Of a stretch of 64,000 nt of DNA, positions 26,573 through 36,000 are shown piece by piece (positions within the stretch are counted from its first letter, which is position 1; each line of letters begins with the position of its first letter). The position numbers were made by a program, and so were the translations under genes. This stretch comes from an uncultured Saprospiraceae bacterium. Lineage in GTDB: Bacteria; Bacteroidota; Bacteroidia; Chitinophagales; Saprospiraceae. The DNA lies in assembly GCA_937926205.1 (NCBI GenBank), contig CALEYL010000074.1, positions 248,001 to 312,000 on the forward strand, in the 5' to 3' direction. The notes beneath the pieces were generated by a model. That model saw nothing but the letters and a program-made list of their open reading frames with translations. It was not told the origin of the DNA and did no database searches.

Positions 26573-27367
26573 TCATACTGCCACCGGCGCCTTAATGTGC
26601 GGATGCGGGTCGTAGTTCAACAACTCAAAATCTTCGAATCGAAAAGCAAAAATATCCTTCACATCCGGGTTGATGCGAATCGTTGGCAGCGGGCGCGGTT
26701 CGCGGGAAAGCTGCAAATTTACCTGGTCGAGGTGATTGAGGTATAGATGGGTGTCGCCTCCCGTCCAGATAAACGTTCCGGGTGTGAGGTCGCATACCTG
26801 GGCCATCATCATGGTAAACAGGGCATAGGAGGCGATATTGAAAGGCACGCCGAGGAAAACATCAGCACTGCGCTGGTACAACTGACAGGAAAGTTTTCCA
26901 TTGGCGACATAGAACTGAAACAGGGCGTGGCAGGGGGAAAGCGCCATTTTCCCAAGGTCGCCCACATTCCAGGCGCTGACGATGATGCGACGGGAATCGG
27001 GATTGTGGCGCAAGTCATGCACCGCCCGCTCGATCTGGTTGACTTGACGGCCATCGGCTGTTTCCCAGGCCACCCATTGCTTGCCGTAAATAGGGCCTAA
27101 ATCGCCGTTTTCGTTGGCCCACTCATCCCAAATGGTCACTTTGTTGTCGTTTAGATAGCCAATATTGGTGTCGCCTTTCAAAAACCACAACAGTTCGTAG
27201 ATGATGGAGCGCAGGTGCAGTTTTTTGGTTGTCAGCAGGGGAAAACCTGCTTCCAGGTCGAAACGCATCTGATAGCCAAATACACTGAGGGTTCCGGTAC
27301 CGGTACGGTCTTCTTTGCGGGCGCCATGGTCGAGGATGTGGCGGAGGAGATCGTGGTATGCTTGCAT
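26573..27367 (-). CDS. thyA: Thymidylate synthase
   Basis: The 264-aa enzyme (same length as E. coli ThyA) methylates dUMP to dTMP with methylenetetrahydrofolate. Catalytic Cys146 lies in LSPCHALFQF. RTGTGTLSVFGYQMRFDL binds phosphate and folate, RSADVFLGVPFNIASYALF binds dUMP, and the C-terminus ends KAPVAV. The start ATG is 2 nt after the stop of a 22-codon ATPase remnant (TAAATATG), so translation may be coupled to that leader. dfrA is not adjacent here. Confidence 0.97.
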   Translation of the reverse strand: MQAYHDLLRHILDHGARKEDRTGTGTLSVFGYQMRFDLEAGFPLLTTKKLHLRSIIYELLWFLKGDTNIGYLNDNKVTIWDEWANENGDLGPIYGKQWVAWETADGRQVNQIERAVHDLRHNPDSRRIIVSAWNVGDLGKMALSPCHALFQFYVANGKLSCQLYQRSADVFLGVPFNIASYALFTMMMAQVCDLTPGTFIWTGGDTHLYLNHLDQVNLQLSREPRPLPTIRINPDVKDIFAFRFEDFELLNYDPHPHIKAPVAV

Positions 27368-27369
27368 AT

Positions 27370-27438
27370 TTATACCATTTTAGGAATGTTCAGGTCTTTA
27401 AAAAGCCGGTAGTTTTGTACGATCAGGTGGTCCAGCAT
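27370..27438 (-). pseudogene. N-terminal stump of an AAA/RecF-like ATPase gene
   Basis: A 22-codon frame beginning with ATG at 27438 encodes LIVQNYRLFKDLNIP, the conserved first strand and helix of AAA15/RecF/SMC-like ATPases (family pattern: hydrophobic-x-I-x-N-(F/Y)-R-x-F-K-D-L-x-I). In intact genes the P-loop segment follows at once; here a stop codon comes after KMV and thyA begins 2 nt later. It looks like a gene truncated after about 20 codons, with the promoter and start kept. The frame could now serve as a leader peptide for thyA. Confidence 0.6.
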
Positions 27439-27462
27439 GCTTGTTGTTGTTTTCTGCCCAAT

Positions 27463-27532
27463 GTTTACCAAACTTTGAAAGTTTAGTAAACAGAATCACG
27501 TTCTATACGGATTATAAGAAATGTCCGGTAGT
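27463..27532 (-). promoter_or_regulatory. actaccggacattt motif plus palindrome, copy 2
   Basis: On the minus strand the core actaccggacattt (27532-27519) is followed, 27 nt on, by a 29-nt palindrome (27491-27463) with 14-nt arms gtttactaaacttt and aaagtttggtaaac around one base, with a single mismatch. Between them, gtatagaacgtgatt resembles gtatggaatacgatt at the same place in the copy at 63288-63358. It points toward the ATPase stump and thyA, ending 25 nt before the stump's ATG. Confidence 0.6.
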
Positions 27533-27658
27533 TTGTATTTATACCTTCAAATTTAAGACAATCCTTCGAAGAACAAAAACGGATGTAAACACGCAACAAC
27601 AAGATTATTTGTCAGATGCGGAAATGTCCTAATTTCACACCGAAAAAAATAGCTACTC

Positions 27659-28780
27659 ATGCGGCAATCCGGTTGGGGATGGAGATTGATGCGGCGCTTT
27701 AAGATAAACCTGCGAAAGCTGATTTCGAGGGGGTATAAGCTATTTGGCATACACTTTACAACACAACCGGCCATCATGGCTTATCGCGGCTACGGGCGTC
27801 GGGACAAGGTTTTTCTCAAAGGGCGCGTCCTGCAAAACAGCAGCATTTTCCGCTCCAAAGACAAAGATACCGCATGGCAAAACTTTGTAAAAACCTTGCG
27901 GCGCTTCAACAGCTATGAGGTAAGCGGCGCCGAATTGGAAGTGCGGGTAGGCAGTAACGTATTTGAGGTAACCAGCGATGTGGAAGGCTATTTTCAATTA
28001 GAAACAGAGCTGCCCCGAAAATTGAGCGGCCTAAAAATGAACTGGACCGATGTGGAAATTACGCTGAAAGCGCCGCTTTATACGTCGGGCGAACAGGGGA
28101 GTACTTCGGACCTGCTCATCCCAAAAAATGCCGCTTTTGGCGTCATCAGCGACATCGATGACACGATCCTGAAAACAGATGTCACTTCCATTCTCAAACT
28201 AAAAATGCTGTACCTGACTTTTTTGAAAAATGCGCGTTCCCGCAAAGCTTTCAACGAAGTCGGTGCTTTTTATCAGTCTTTGGAACGCGGGCCCAGGGAA
28301 AAATCGACCAACCCTTTCTTCTATGTTTCCAACAGTCCATGGAACCTGTACGATTTGCTGGAGGATTTTTTGAACATCAATGATTTGCCGAAAGGCCCCA
28401 TTTTGCTGCGCGATTTTGGGATCCCATATCAAACCACCCCGCTGGGCTATAAGGGTCACAAATACGAACATACAGCGCGAATCCTGAGCACCTATCCTCA
28501 GTTGCCGTTCGTGCTCATAGGCGACAGCGGCGAAAATGATGCCGACATCTATCTAGACTTATCCAGGGATTTTCCAGGGCAGGTGCGGGCTATTTACATC
28601 CGCGATGTCCGGGAAAGCAGGCGTTCCCAGCGCGTTGCCCAACTCATCCGGGCAGTTGGCGATGTTGACATCCGACTCATCCGGAATTACCGCGAAGCGG
28701 CCATGCATGCTGCTGACATGGGGCTGATTAACAAACTATGTTTTGATCGTTTGCGGAATAAGCAATTGATAAATTGGTGA
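27659..28780 (+). CDS. App1-type phosphatidate phosphatase (DUF2183)
   Basis: The 373-aa protein has the DUF2183 domain of yeast App1, a HAD-like phosphatidate phosphatase. The signature DxDxT appears as DIDDTI (Asp165 and Asp167) and VLIGDSGENDADIY supplies the later metal-binding aspartates; YVSNSPWNLYDLLEDFL is the conserved mid-domain segment. The N-terminal 140 residues include a beta-rich part (YEVSGAELEVRVGSNVFEVTSDVEGYFQLET) typical of bacterial members. There is no signal peptide. The substrate in bacteria is unproven; lipid phosphates are the likely class. Monocistronic, divergent from thyA. Confidence 0.88.
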   Translation: MRQSGWGWRLMRRFKINLRKLISRGYKLFGIHFTTQPAIMAYRGYGRRDKVFLKGRVLQNSSIFRSKDKDTAWQNFVKTLRRFNSYEVSGAELEVRVGSNVFEVTSDVEGYFQLETELPRKLSGLKMNWTDVEITLKAPLYTSGEQGSTSDLLIPKNAAFGVISDIDDTILKTDVTSILKLKMLYLTFLKNARSRKAFNEVGAFYQSLERGPREKSTNPFFYVSNSPWNLYDLLEDFLNINDLPKGPILLRDFGIPYQTTPLGYKGHKYEHTARILSTYPQLPFVLIGDSGENDADIYLDLSRDFPGQVRAIYIRDVRESRRSQRVAQLIRAVGDVDIRLIRNYREAAMHAADMGLINKLCFDRLRNKQLINW

Positions 28781-29047
28781 AATCCGCTTGTTATGAAAGA
28801 AAATTAAAAAAAAGAACCTTCCTTTTAAAAGAATTCAAAGTTTGCAGGCGTTTTCAAAAAACAGAGTGAGTTTATCGAATACACGCTTCCACACACCTTT
28901 TTGGTCAGTACAACCAGGCTGAAACGAACTTTTGTTACCGAACCGTAGTAACGCGACTGCCTTTTGTTCGTATAAAGAAAGTATCCTGCCGGTGCAAAAC
29001 CTGTTTAAGCCGGTACATTCCCTATGAAATAATAAAAAACTGTTCCC
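28781..29047. other. Intergenic stretch with no recognised feature
   Basis: About 270 AT-rich bases between two plus-strand genes. I see no gene, strong hairpin or exact -7 box. A minus-strand frame across 28835-29155 is not protein-like. Confidence 0.4.
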
Positions 29048-29935
29048 ATGAAAATGCTCTTGATCGCACTTGCCTCCTCCATGGTTGTCAACACTTCCAC
29101 CCCCCAGACCCGCATTGTTGGCGGAGAATGGGAAGCTTATTTCGACTGGTTTCACCGCCAGTCACAGGTTGCACAGCTATATTCTAAAGGTTCTACGCTT
29201 TACACCTTCGGCGACCATGTCGCCATGCATGCCACCCCGAGTCGCTATTCAAAAGTCATCGCTACTTATGGCAATGGCCATGCCCTCAGCAATATTGGCT
29301 ATTCTGAACAAGCAGAGCTGCCAACAGAAGAAATCAACGGTTACGGCGATTTCTGGTACCACGTGAAAAGCTCGGGCGCTTCCGGAAAAACCATCAGTGG
29401 CTATGTCTGGGGCGGTTATATTGCCAAAGGCTGGCGCAAATTTGACCTGACCGGCGACGGCAAATCCGAATTCGTGCTGCTGGGCGTTTCATCAAAGCCC
29501 CGCAAAAAACTCGCCGATATCCGTGCAGAACTGCGCATTCTTCAAAATGGCCACCTGATGCACCGCAAGGAAATTCCGGGACTTTGCCTGTTTGAAGATT
29601 GCGGTTCCAGTGCGCTGCTGCGCATTCTCAATTTACCGGCGGCGAATAATGCGCTGGTCATTGAAGCCAGCACCATGACCATCGGCTGCTGGGCCGGTAT
29701 TGAAAAGACTTATTTTTACTGGAATGGCGCCGGACTGGATCTGATTTGCCATACTGAGCTCATTTCCGGCACCGTGTTTTCCAATGAGCCATTCTATCTG
29801 AAAGATAAAAACGGCGCCGAATTGATGGCCTGCCGCTATGTTCGCGAAGGCGAAGATTACAACCCTTTGTGGGACTGCCGGGCAATCAAACCTAAAGCCA
29901 GTGGCGCTCAGGCTGTCGTGGTTCGGGCAAAGTAA
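29048..29935 (+). CDS. Exported SH3-like domain protein of unknown function
   Basis: The 295-aa product begins with a short signal-like sequence (MKMLLIALASSMVVNTSTPQ). A bacterial SH3-like segment (about 50-125) is suggested by GDHVAMHATPSRYSKVIATYGNGHAL and FWYHVKSSGASGKTISGYVWGGYIAKGW, where residues after 'GYVWGGYIA' are the usual SH3b ending. The rest (KFDLTGDGKSEFVLLGVSS ...) looks like a repeat-in-toxin or FG-GAP-like beta segment and has no name I can assign. It is probably periplasmic. No operon partner; it precedes a metalloprotease gene by 92 bp on the same strand. Confidence 0.7.
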   Translation: MKMLLIALASSMVVNTSTPQTRIVGGEWEAYFDWFHRQSQVAQLYSKGSTLYTFGDHVAMHATPSRYSKVIATYGNGHALSNIGYSEQAELPTEEINGYGDFWYHVKSSGASGKTISGYVWGGYIAKGWRKFDLTGDGKSEFVLLGVSSKPRKKLADIRAELRILQNGHLMHRKEIPGLCLFEDCGSSALLRILNLPAANNALVIEASTMTIGCWAGIEKTYFYWNGAGLDLICHTELISGTVFSNEPFYLKDKNGAELMACRYVREGEDYNPLWDCRAIKPKASGAQAVVVRAK

Positions 29936-30007
29936 CCCTTAGTTGTCCCCAAAGGCAGCTGTTTTGTTCGGAAAGCCTGGTGATTTAAAAAAATAATACC
30001 GAGCTTC

Positions 30008-30023
30008 GCAATCCTTGGATTGC
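30008..30023 (+). promoter_or_regulatory. Hairpin next to the start codon of the metalloprotease gene
   Basis: gcaatcc and ggattgc are perfect 7-bp arms with a 2-nt loop, ending 4 nt before the ATG at 30028. A stem here could affect start selection and favour the second in-frame ATG at 30046. Confidence 0.35.
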
Positions 30024-30027
30024 CATC

Positions 30028-32922
30028 ATGAACAAAATAGCTGTCATGAAATTTTGCTTTACCCTGTTTAGCCTGCTGATTTGTTTGCCTGGATTTGCCC
30101 AGCCATTTCAGTGCAGTGTGCCTCAGTCCGATGAATCCTACAAAGCATATCTGAAAAAAACAGCGTCATTAGCAAATAATTACGAGCAGAAAAGCGGCGG
30201 AATGCGCGATGTGGCTTTGAACGTCATGATCCTGCAATATCACGACGGGCCGATTGTGACGCCGGAACTGATACAGGACAGGGTTGACGCTGCAAATTTG
30301 ATTTTTGCTCCCATTAACCTGCATCTGAGCATTTGCAACATTCAATATGTGCCTTATCCTGAAGATTACCATCCCTTGTTTTTTGAAGGTTGGGATTCAG
30401 ATTTGGAAGGCCAGTTATTTGATATTTACGGCCTTCCCGGCTATTTAAACATCTTCTATGCCAGGGGGCTTGGTCCGTATGCTTATTACCCAACTCCTGA
30501 CGGCAGAGACCTCATACTTATGAATCATGGCCCGGCAAGCACTTTTGTGCATGAATTGGGGCATTATTTTTCGCTTTTACACACCCACGTTTTTAATGGG
30601 TTCCCAGAAATTCCCTACCTGACAGACGAATTGGTAAACGGTTCCAATTGCGCTACTGCAGGAGATTTCATTTGTGATACCCCCGCTGATCCGGGCTTGT
30701 ATGGCAGGGTAGCGCCGGCGCCTGCCTGTCAGTACATTGACACGGTTACGGTAGATGCCAATGGCGAGTTGTACCACCCGGATGTGGACAATTACATGGC
30801 AGCGGCTCCTTTTCATTGTTTGGGGCGATTCACACCCGGGCAATACAGCAGAATGTTGTATGTATTGGAACACGAACGCGCTTATTTAAAGAGCGGGGTG
30901 CTTGAAGTCAGGATGGATGCTGTGCCTAAATACCTGTGTCTGGACAGCGCCCCCTTTACCCTGACTTCGAACGTACCGGGGGGCGTTTTTTCAGGCGAAG
31001 GCGTGGCAGGCAATGTATTTTATCCGGAAATTGCCGGCGTGGGTAACCATGTGATTTATTATACGGCGCCAGTAGACGCGGCTACTCTGGAAACCACAGA
31101 TGCCTATTATCAATACAGCAATACTTCCCACCACCTGACCAACGCCTGGCAATCTTTTACAGCCGGCACAACGGGCCAATTCAGCGGCTTTGCTTTTTCC
31201 ATGATCCAAACCACGGCTCAAAACATCAATTATTCGGTATACGAAGGTACGGGAACGACAGGCCCATTGCTAACACAGGGAAGCTTCCCAGCCGGGCCCA
31301 ATATTGGTTTTGACTGGATCAAATTCAATTTTGATGCCCCGGTGCCCATGTTGGCAGGCTATAGCTACACCGTGCAAATCAGCGCCCCGGACGATTTTGA
31401 AATTGCCGGAATGACTTCCAATACTTATCCGGGCGGACAAAGCAGCATAAATCATGATTTATCATTTATTACTTACGTTTTGCCGGCGACTCCAAATTGC
31501 GGCAATACCACCAGCGCCAATATCCTGGTGAGCGAACCTACACAAACCACAGCCACTGTACTCTACCCTAATTATTGTGCTGATGCTCCGGCCAGTCCAG
31601 TTTTGTTCAGTCCGACAGGTGGTGAGGTGTTTATTGACGGGATGCCGGATTCTTTGATCAACCCGGCAAATTTAAGTACAGGAAGCCACCAGGTTGAGTA
31701 TGTTTACACCAATGGATTTGGCTGTGTGAGTAACCAGGCATTCAGTTTTAATGTGGCTCAGGGAGCAGAGATTGACCTGCCTGACCATGCCGTTTTGTGC
31801 AACGCTGATTCGGTCTATCCGATCGTCACCAACCCGCCGGGCGGTCTTCTCTTGTTGGATGGCCAGCCTTATCTGTCAAACACCCTCTTACCTTCCCAAC
31901 TGAGTGTAGGAACACATTCTCTGTCCTATGCCATTCCTTTCCAGTCCTTCCCATGGCTGGATACCCTTGATCAGACCAACGCAGCTCAGTTTCCTCCTCC
32001 AAGCTTTATTGCAGGAAACAACGACGCCGTCTGGCAATCCTTTACTGCAGGTATTTCAGGCTTTCTGCATACCGTTAATCTGAGTTTGTATTCCAATTCT
32101 CTGGTGCCTGTCCGGTACACCCTGTTCAAAGGAGAAGGCAATACCGGCCTGATTATTTATACCGATTCCACCGCTTACGGAACTCAATCCACTTACGTCC
32201 AAAACTTTCATTTCCCGCTTTACCAAATCTTTTTAGAAAAAGATTCCCTGTACACTTTTCAGGTAAAATACACCGGAGCGCCTTCTTCCATTATTCCAGT
32301 TCGGTTTAACGATCCATACCCGAGGGGCAGGTCAAGTTTTTCATACCCGGGGACTGAAATAGATCTTGGTTTTGAAACGCACCTCAACCGACTATACGAT
32401 TGCGCCCCCAGCAACGTGATCAAAACTTTTGAAATATCAGAAACGCCATTTGTGGATCTTGGCCCCGACCTTGCGCTTGCACCGGGCCAATCGATCACCC
32501 TGGATGCCGGGAACGCCGGAAGCAGTTATCTTTGGAGTACCGGTGAAACCACGCAGCAGATAAGTGTCAGTTTCCCGCTTGAAAACCCGCAAATATGGGT
32601 AACGGGAACCAGTCACTTAGGCTGCGCTTCATCGGATACACTCCTGGTGAACCTCATCAATGGCGTTGAAGAATTGGCAGCTACCCCTTCCCTTTCCATT
32701 TGGCCCAACCCGGTCAGGAATCACCTGGAGGTAAAATCCCGGCAAGGCATCAGCAGTATAGAAATAGTCAATTCGATTGGCGAGATCATTCAACATCATT
32801 CCTTCGCCACTCTAAACGACTTTAGAACTACGGTCAATACAGCCAGTTTGAGTGCAGGTTTGTACCTGATCCGGGTATATGGTAAATCAGGAATGACGAC
32901 GGTGCGGTTTGTGAAGCAGTAA
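30028..32922 (+). CDS. Secreted M43-like metalloprotease with duplicated beta modules and type IX sorting domain
   Basis: The 964-aa protein has a signal peptide (MKFCFTLFSLLICLPGFAQ, reached from the ATG at 30028 or at 30046). A zinc-protease domain follows with HELGHYFSLLH (His175, Glu176, His179, His185) and NYMAAAPFHCLGRFTPGQ as the likely Met-turn, fitting the M43/metzincin fold. Two copies of a roughly 110-residue module follow (about 350-490 and 645-790), each opening with WQSFTAG and ending in a strand such as YSYTVQIS or DSLYTFQVK, and alternating with Ig-like stretches rich in PPGG. The last 75 residues (LSIWPNPVRNHLEVKS ... LSAGLYLIRVYG) are a T9SS type A sorting domain. Function: an extracellular peptidase of unknown target. 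Confidence 0.85.
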   Translation: MNKIAVMKFCFTLFSLLICLPGFAQPFQCSVPQSDESYKAYLKKTASLANNYEQKSGGMRDVALNVMILQYHDGPIVTPELIQDRVDAANLIFAPINLHLSICNIQYVPYPEDYHPLFFEGWDSDLEGQLFDIYGLPGYLNIFYARGLGPYAYYPTPDGRDLILMNHGPASTFVHELGHYFSLLHTHVFNGFPEIPYLTDELVNGSNCATAGDFICDTPADPGLYGRVAPAPACQYIDTVTVDANGELYHPDVDNYMAAAPFHCLGRFTPGQYSRMLYVLEHERAYLKSGVLEVRMDAVPKYLCLDSAPFTLTSNVPGGVFSGEGVAGNVFYPEIAGVGNHVIYYTAPVDAATLETTDAYYQYSNTSHHLTNAWQSFTAGTTGQFSGFAFSMIQTTAQNINYSVYEGTGTTGPLLTQGSFPAGPNIGFDWIKFNFDAPVPMLAGYSYTVQISAPDDFEIAGMTSNTYPGGQSSINHDLSFITYVLPATPNCGNTTSANILVSEPTQTTATVLYPNYCADAPASPVLFSPTGGEVFIDGMPDSLINPANLSTGSHQVEYVYTNGFGCVSNQAFSFNVAQGAEIDLPDHAVLCNADSVYPIVTNPPGGLLLLDGQPYLSNTLLPSQLSVGTHSLSYAIPFQSFPWLDTLDQTNAAQFPPPSFIAGNNDAVWQSFTAGISGFLHTVNLSLYSNSLVPVRYTLFKGEGNTGLIIYTDSTAYGTQSTYVQNFHFPLYQIFLEKDSLYTFQVKYTGAPSSIIPVRFNDPYPRGRSSFSYPGTEIDLGFETHLNRLYDCAPSNVIKTFEISETPFVDLGPDLALAPGQSITLDAGNAGSSYLWSTGETTQQISVSFPLENPQIWVTGTSHLGCASSDTLLVNLINGVEELAATPSLSIWPNPVRNHLEVKSRQGISSIEIVNSIGEIIQHHSFATLNDFRTTVNTASLSAGLYLIRVYGKSGMTTVRFVKQ

Positions 32923-32962
32923 CCCTCGCGTATCCCATTCCAGTGGGCTCTGCCTATTGCAG
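32923..32962. repeat. REP-like two-hairpin repeat, copy 1 (partial)
   Basis: The sequence directly after the metalloprotease stop reads ctcgcgtatcccattcca then gtgggctctgcctat, matching the right half of the repeat at 40520-40591. The first hairpin is missing. Confidence 0.55.
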
Positions 32963-33058
32963 GTAATGCCATTCTTGTGTCGTGATATACCTGCTACAAC
33001 CTGTAAATTATACAATTTTACACCAAAATCATGTAAACCTTGTTGCCAAAGTAAAAAG

Positions 33059-33066
33059 TATATTTG
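33059..33066 (+). promoter_or_regulatory. -7 promoter box for tamB
   Basis: TATATTTG is an exact match to TAnnTTTG; TTGTTG at 33040-33045 may supply the -33 element. Transcription would start near 33073, 21 nt before the tamB start. Confidence 0.5.
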
Positions 33067-33093
33067 TATGATTTACTCCTGTGAAGTTATGAC

Positions 33094-36000
33094 ATGCTAT
33101 CGAAAAAAGAAACAAGAAAGAAAAGGACACTACGCGCCAGAATCGGAAGAGGTATTGGTATTTTTTTCCTATCCATTCTTTTTTTGATCCTCAGCCTCCT
33201 CCTGCTGCTCCAAACCGCGCCGGTACAAAATTTTGCCCGAAAAAAGATCGTCTCCTTTCTGGAACAAAAACTGGATACTAAAGTAGCAATAGGCGGGGTA
33301 GATATTTTTTTTCCCAAAATGCTGGTACTGCAAGGGGTTTATATTGAAGATCAAACCAATGATACCTTATTGGCTGGTCGTCAAATGAAAGTAGACATTG
33401 ACTTGTTTAAATTATTGAGCAACGAAATTCAAATCAACGAAATCAATTTAAACGGGATTACAGCCAAAGTAAAGCGCCAGCTTCCGGATACCCTTTTCAA
33501 CTTCCAGTTCATCATAGACGCCTTTGCCCGCGAAAATTCCAAACCTGCCAATGACACGACGGGTATGAAAATCGCGATAAAAAAGATCATTGTTGACGAC
33601 ACCAGATTCGTGTATCGGGACGTCGTCACGGGCAATGACGCCGACGTTTACCTCGGGCATTTTGATGCCCGAATTGATGTATTCGATCTCGATCACCTTA
33701 AATTCGATGTGCCGCGAATTTTAGTCAGTGGCTTAAGAGGCCAGATCAAACAGACAAGCCCTTTATCGTTGCCGGTTGTAAATAACAGGCCAGCCCTGCG
33801 TGTTACAAACGAAGTGACCCAGTACTTAAAACTAAGCAATCAGGAAACCCTGCTGCACGATATTGACTTCGCTTACAACAACGAAGAATCTGCCGTCAAC
33901 ACGAAGTTCAAATTTAAAGACCTGAAAATTTTCCCCACAAACCTTGACCTCGAAAAAAGCCTGATTGCCCTCAGGAAGGTTGAACTGAACGAATTGGACG
34001 GGGTAGTCATCCTAAATGCCCGGGGCGATCCGTCAATCCACGAACAGAGCCCCGGGGCTGATCAGAAAACGGGAACAACTAACCTGCCCTGGAAAATTAC
34101 CATCGGCGACATTAGCCTGAACAACAACCACTTCGTTTTTGACGACAATACGAAAGTCCATCGAACCCGCGGCATGGATTATGCGCATCTGGGCATTCAA
34201 AACCTGACCGTACACGCCAATAATTTCCGCTTCAGCGGGGATACCATTGCTGCCAACATTTTCAAAGGAGCGATGCGGGAACGCAGCGGCATTGTGTTGA
34301 ATGATTTGAAAGCCGACCTGCAATACTCCAGGAGGGGTGCGCGCCTGAAAAACTTGCTAATCCATACCCCTGGCAGTGAAATAAAAGGCAATGCCACCAT
34401 TCGCTATCCTTCGATGGAAGCCGTACAGGGCAATTTGGCCCTGGCGAAATTTAGCTTAGACCTCGATAACAGCCATTTTCTTGTAAAAGACATCTTAACT
34501 TTTGCTCCCGATTTGGCGAAACAACCTGCATTCAACGACCCAAAAGCGGTTTTTTACCTCAACAGCCGGATTAATGGCAGCCTTGCCCAAATGCAAATTA
34601 AAAAACTCCAATTCAGCGGTTTTCAAAACACGCAGGCGGATTTTTCCGGTACGCTGACCAATGCTTCTAATCCCCAAAACATGGCCGCCGATTTGAACAT
34701 CACAATGCTAAACACAACCCGCAACGACATCCTGATGTTTGCGCCGGCTAATAGTATTCCCAACAACTTTACTGTTCCGGAGGCTTTGTCGCTGAAAGGG
34801 ACGCTGAAAGGCGATCTTGCCAGTTTGTATGTCAATATTAGCCTGAATACTTCCCTCGGCGGTGCCGGGGTGAACGGAACCATCGCGAATGCGACCGATC
34901 CCAATACCGCTACTTACAACGCCGAAGTTTCTACCCGTGCTTTAGACCTTGGCCGCATCATCCAGCAACCGGAAACGGTTGGAACGGTCAGCGCAGATTT
35001 TACCGTGGCAGGCCGGGGTTATAACCCCAAAAAAGCGACTGCCAAAATCAAGGGCCTGATCCATCGCGCGGAATACCAGAAGTATGTCTATCAAAACATC
35101 CGCTTAGACGGCGCCATTGCAAACCAACAATTTACCGCTAAGGGCGGGATGAAGGATCCTAACCTCCACTTTGCCTTCATGGCGAAAGGGAACCTGAACG
35201 GCACTTATCCGGGATTAGAGGTCACAGCAACCATTGACAGCATTAAAACCGCTCCTTTGCATTTGACCGAAGACGCGCTGATCTACCGGGGGGAACTCTA
35301 CGCCAATTTCCCCGAGCTGAACATCGATTCTTTGAACGGCCAGATTTACCTCTCCAATTCTTTGTTGGTCACCAACGATCAAAGGGTCTCCCTGGACTCG
35401 ATTTCTCTCATGGCGAAGCATGAAAACGGGCAGCAAAGCCTTGTTTTAAAAACTGATTTTGCCAATGCAGCCATCGCCGGCACCTATAAACTGACGCAAT
35501 TAAGCGCTATTTTGATCGATGCCATTCAACCTTATTATTCGATCACAACAGATACGACAATTGCGACAATTGCCCCATACCATTTTACCATAGCTGCATC
35601 CCTTACAGACCATCCTGCCCTACATGCTTTTTTACCCGATTTGAGGCGTATGGATGACATCTCCCTTGCCGCCAATTTTTCCGGCAACCGGGAGTGGAAT
35701 GCCACCTTAACATCGCCCTATATTTCCCTTGGAGCCAACACCCTGGCTGACCTGGTTATATCCGCCAATACCCAGGACGGCAGTCTCCGCGTGATCACCC
35801 GCGCAGCCCGCATCAGCAGTGGCGAAAGTCTCGCCCTTGCCGGCCTGCGCTTGCGGACAGACCTTGCCAACGATCAAATTAATTTCGAGCTGCGGATAGG
35901 CGACGAGGCTGACCGCGATAAATACAATTTTCAGGGGCTTTTGGCAAAAGAGCCGGGCGACCTGTTTGCCCTATCCCTCTACCCGGATGGTTTATTGCTG

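Noticed and set aside
27406..27419. A fourth copy of the ccggtagt motif
   Set aside because: ccggtagttttgta here falls inside the codons of the ATPase stump (QNYRLF) and lacks the gaca/tgtc part of the core.
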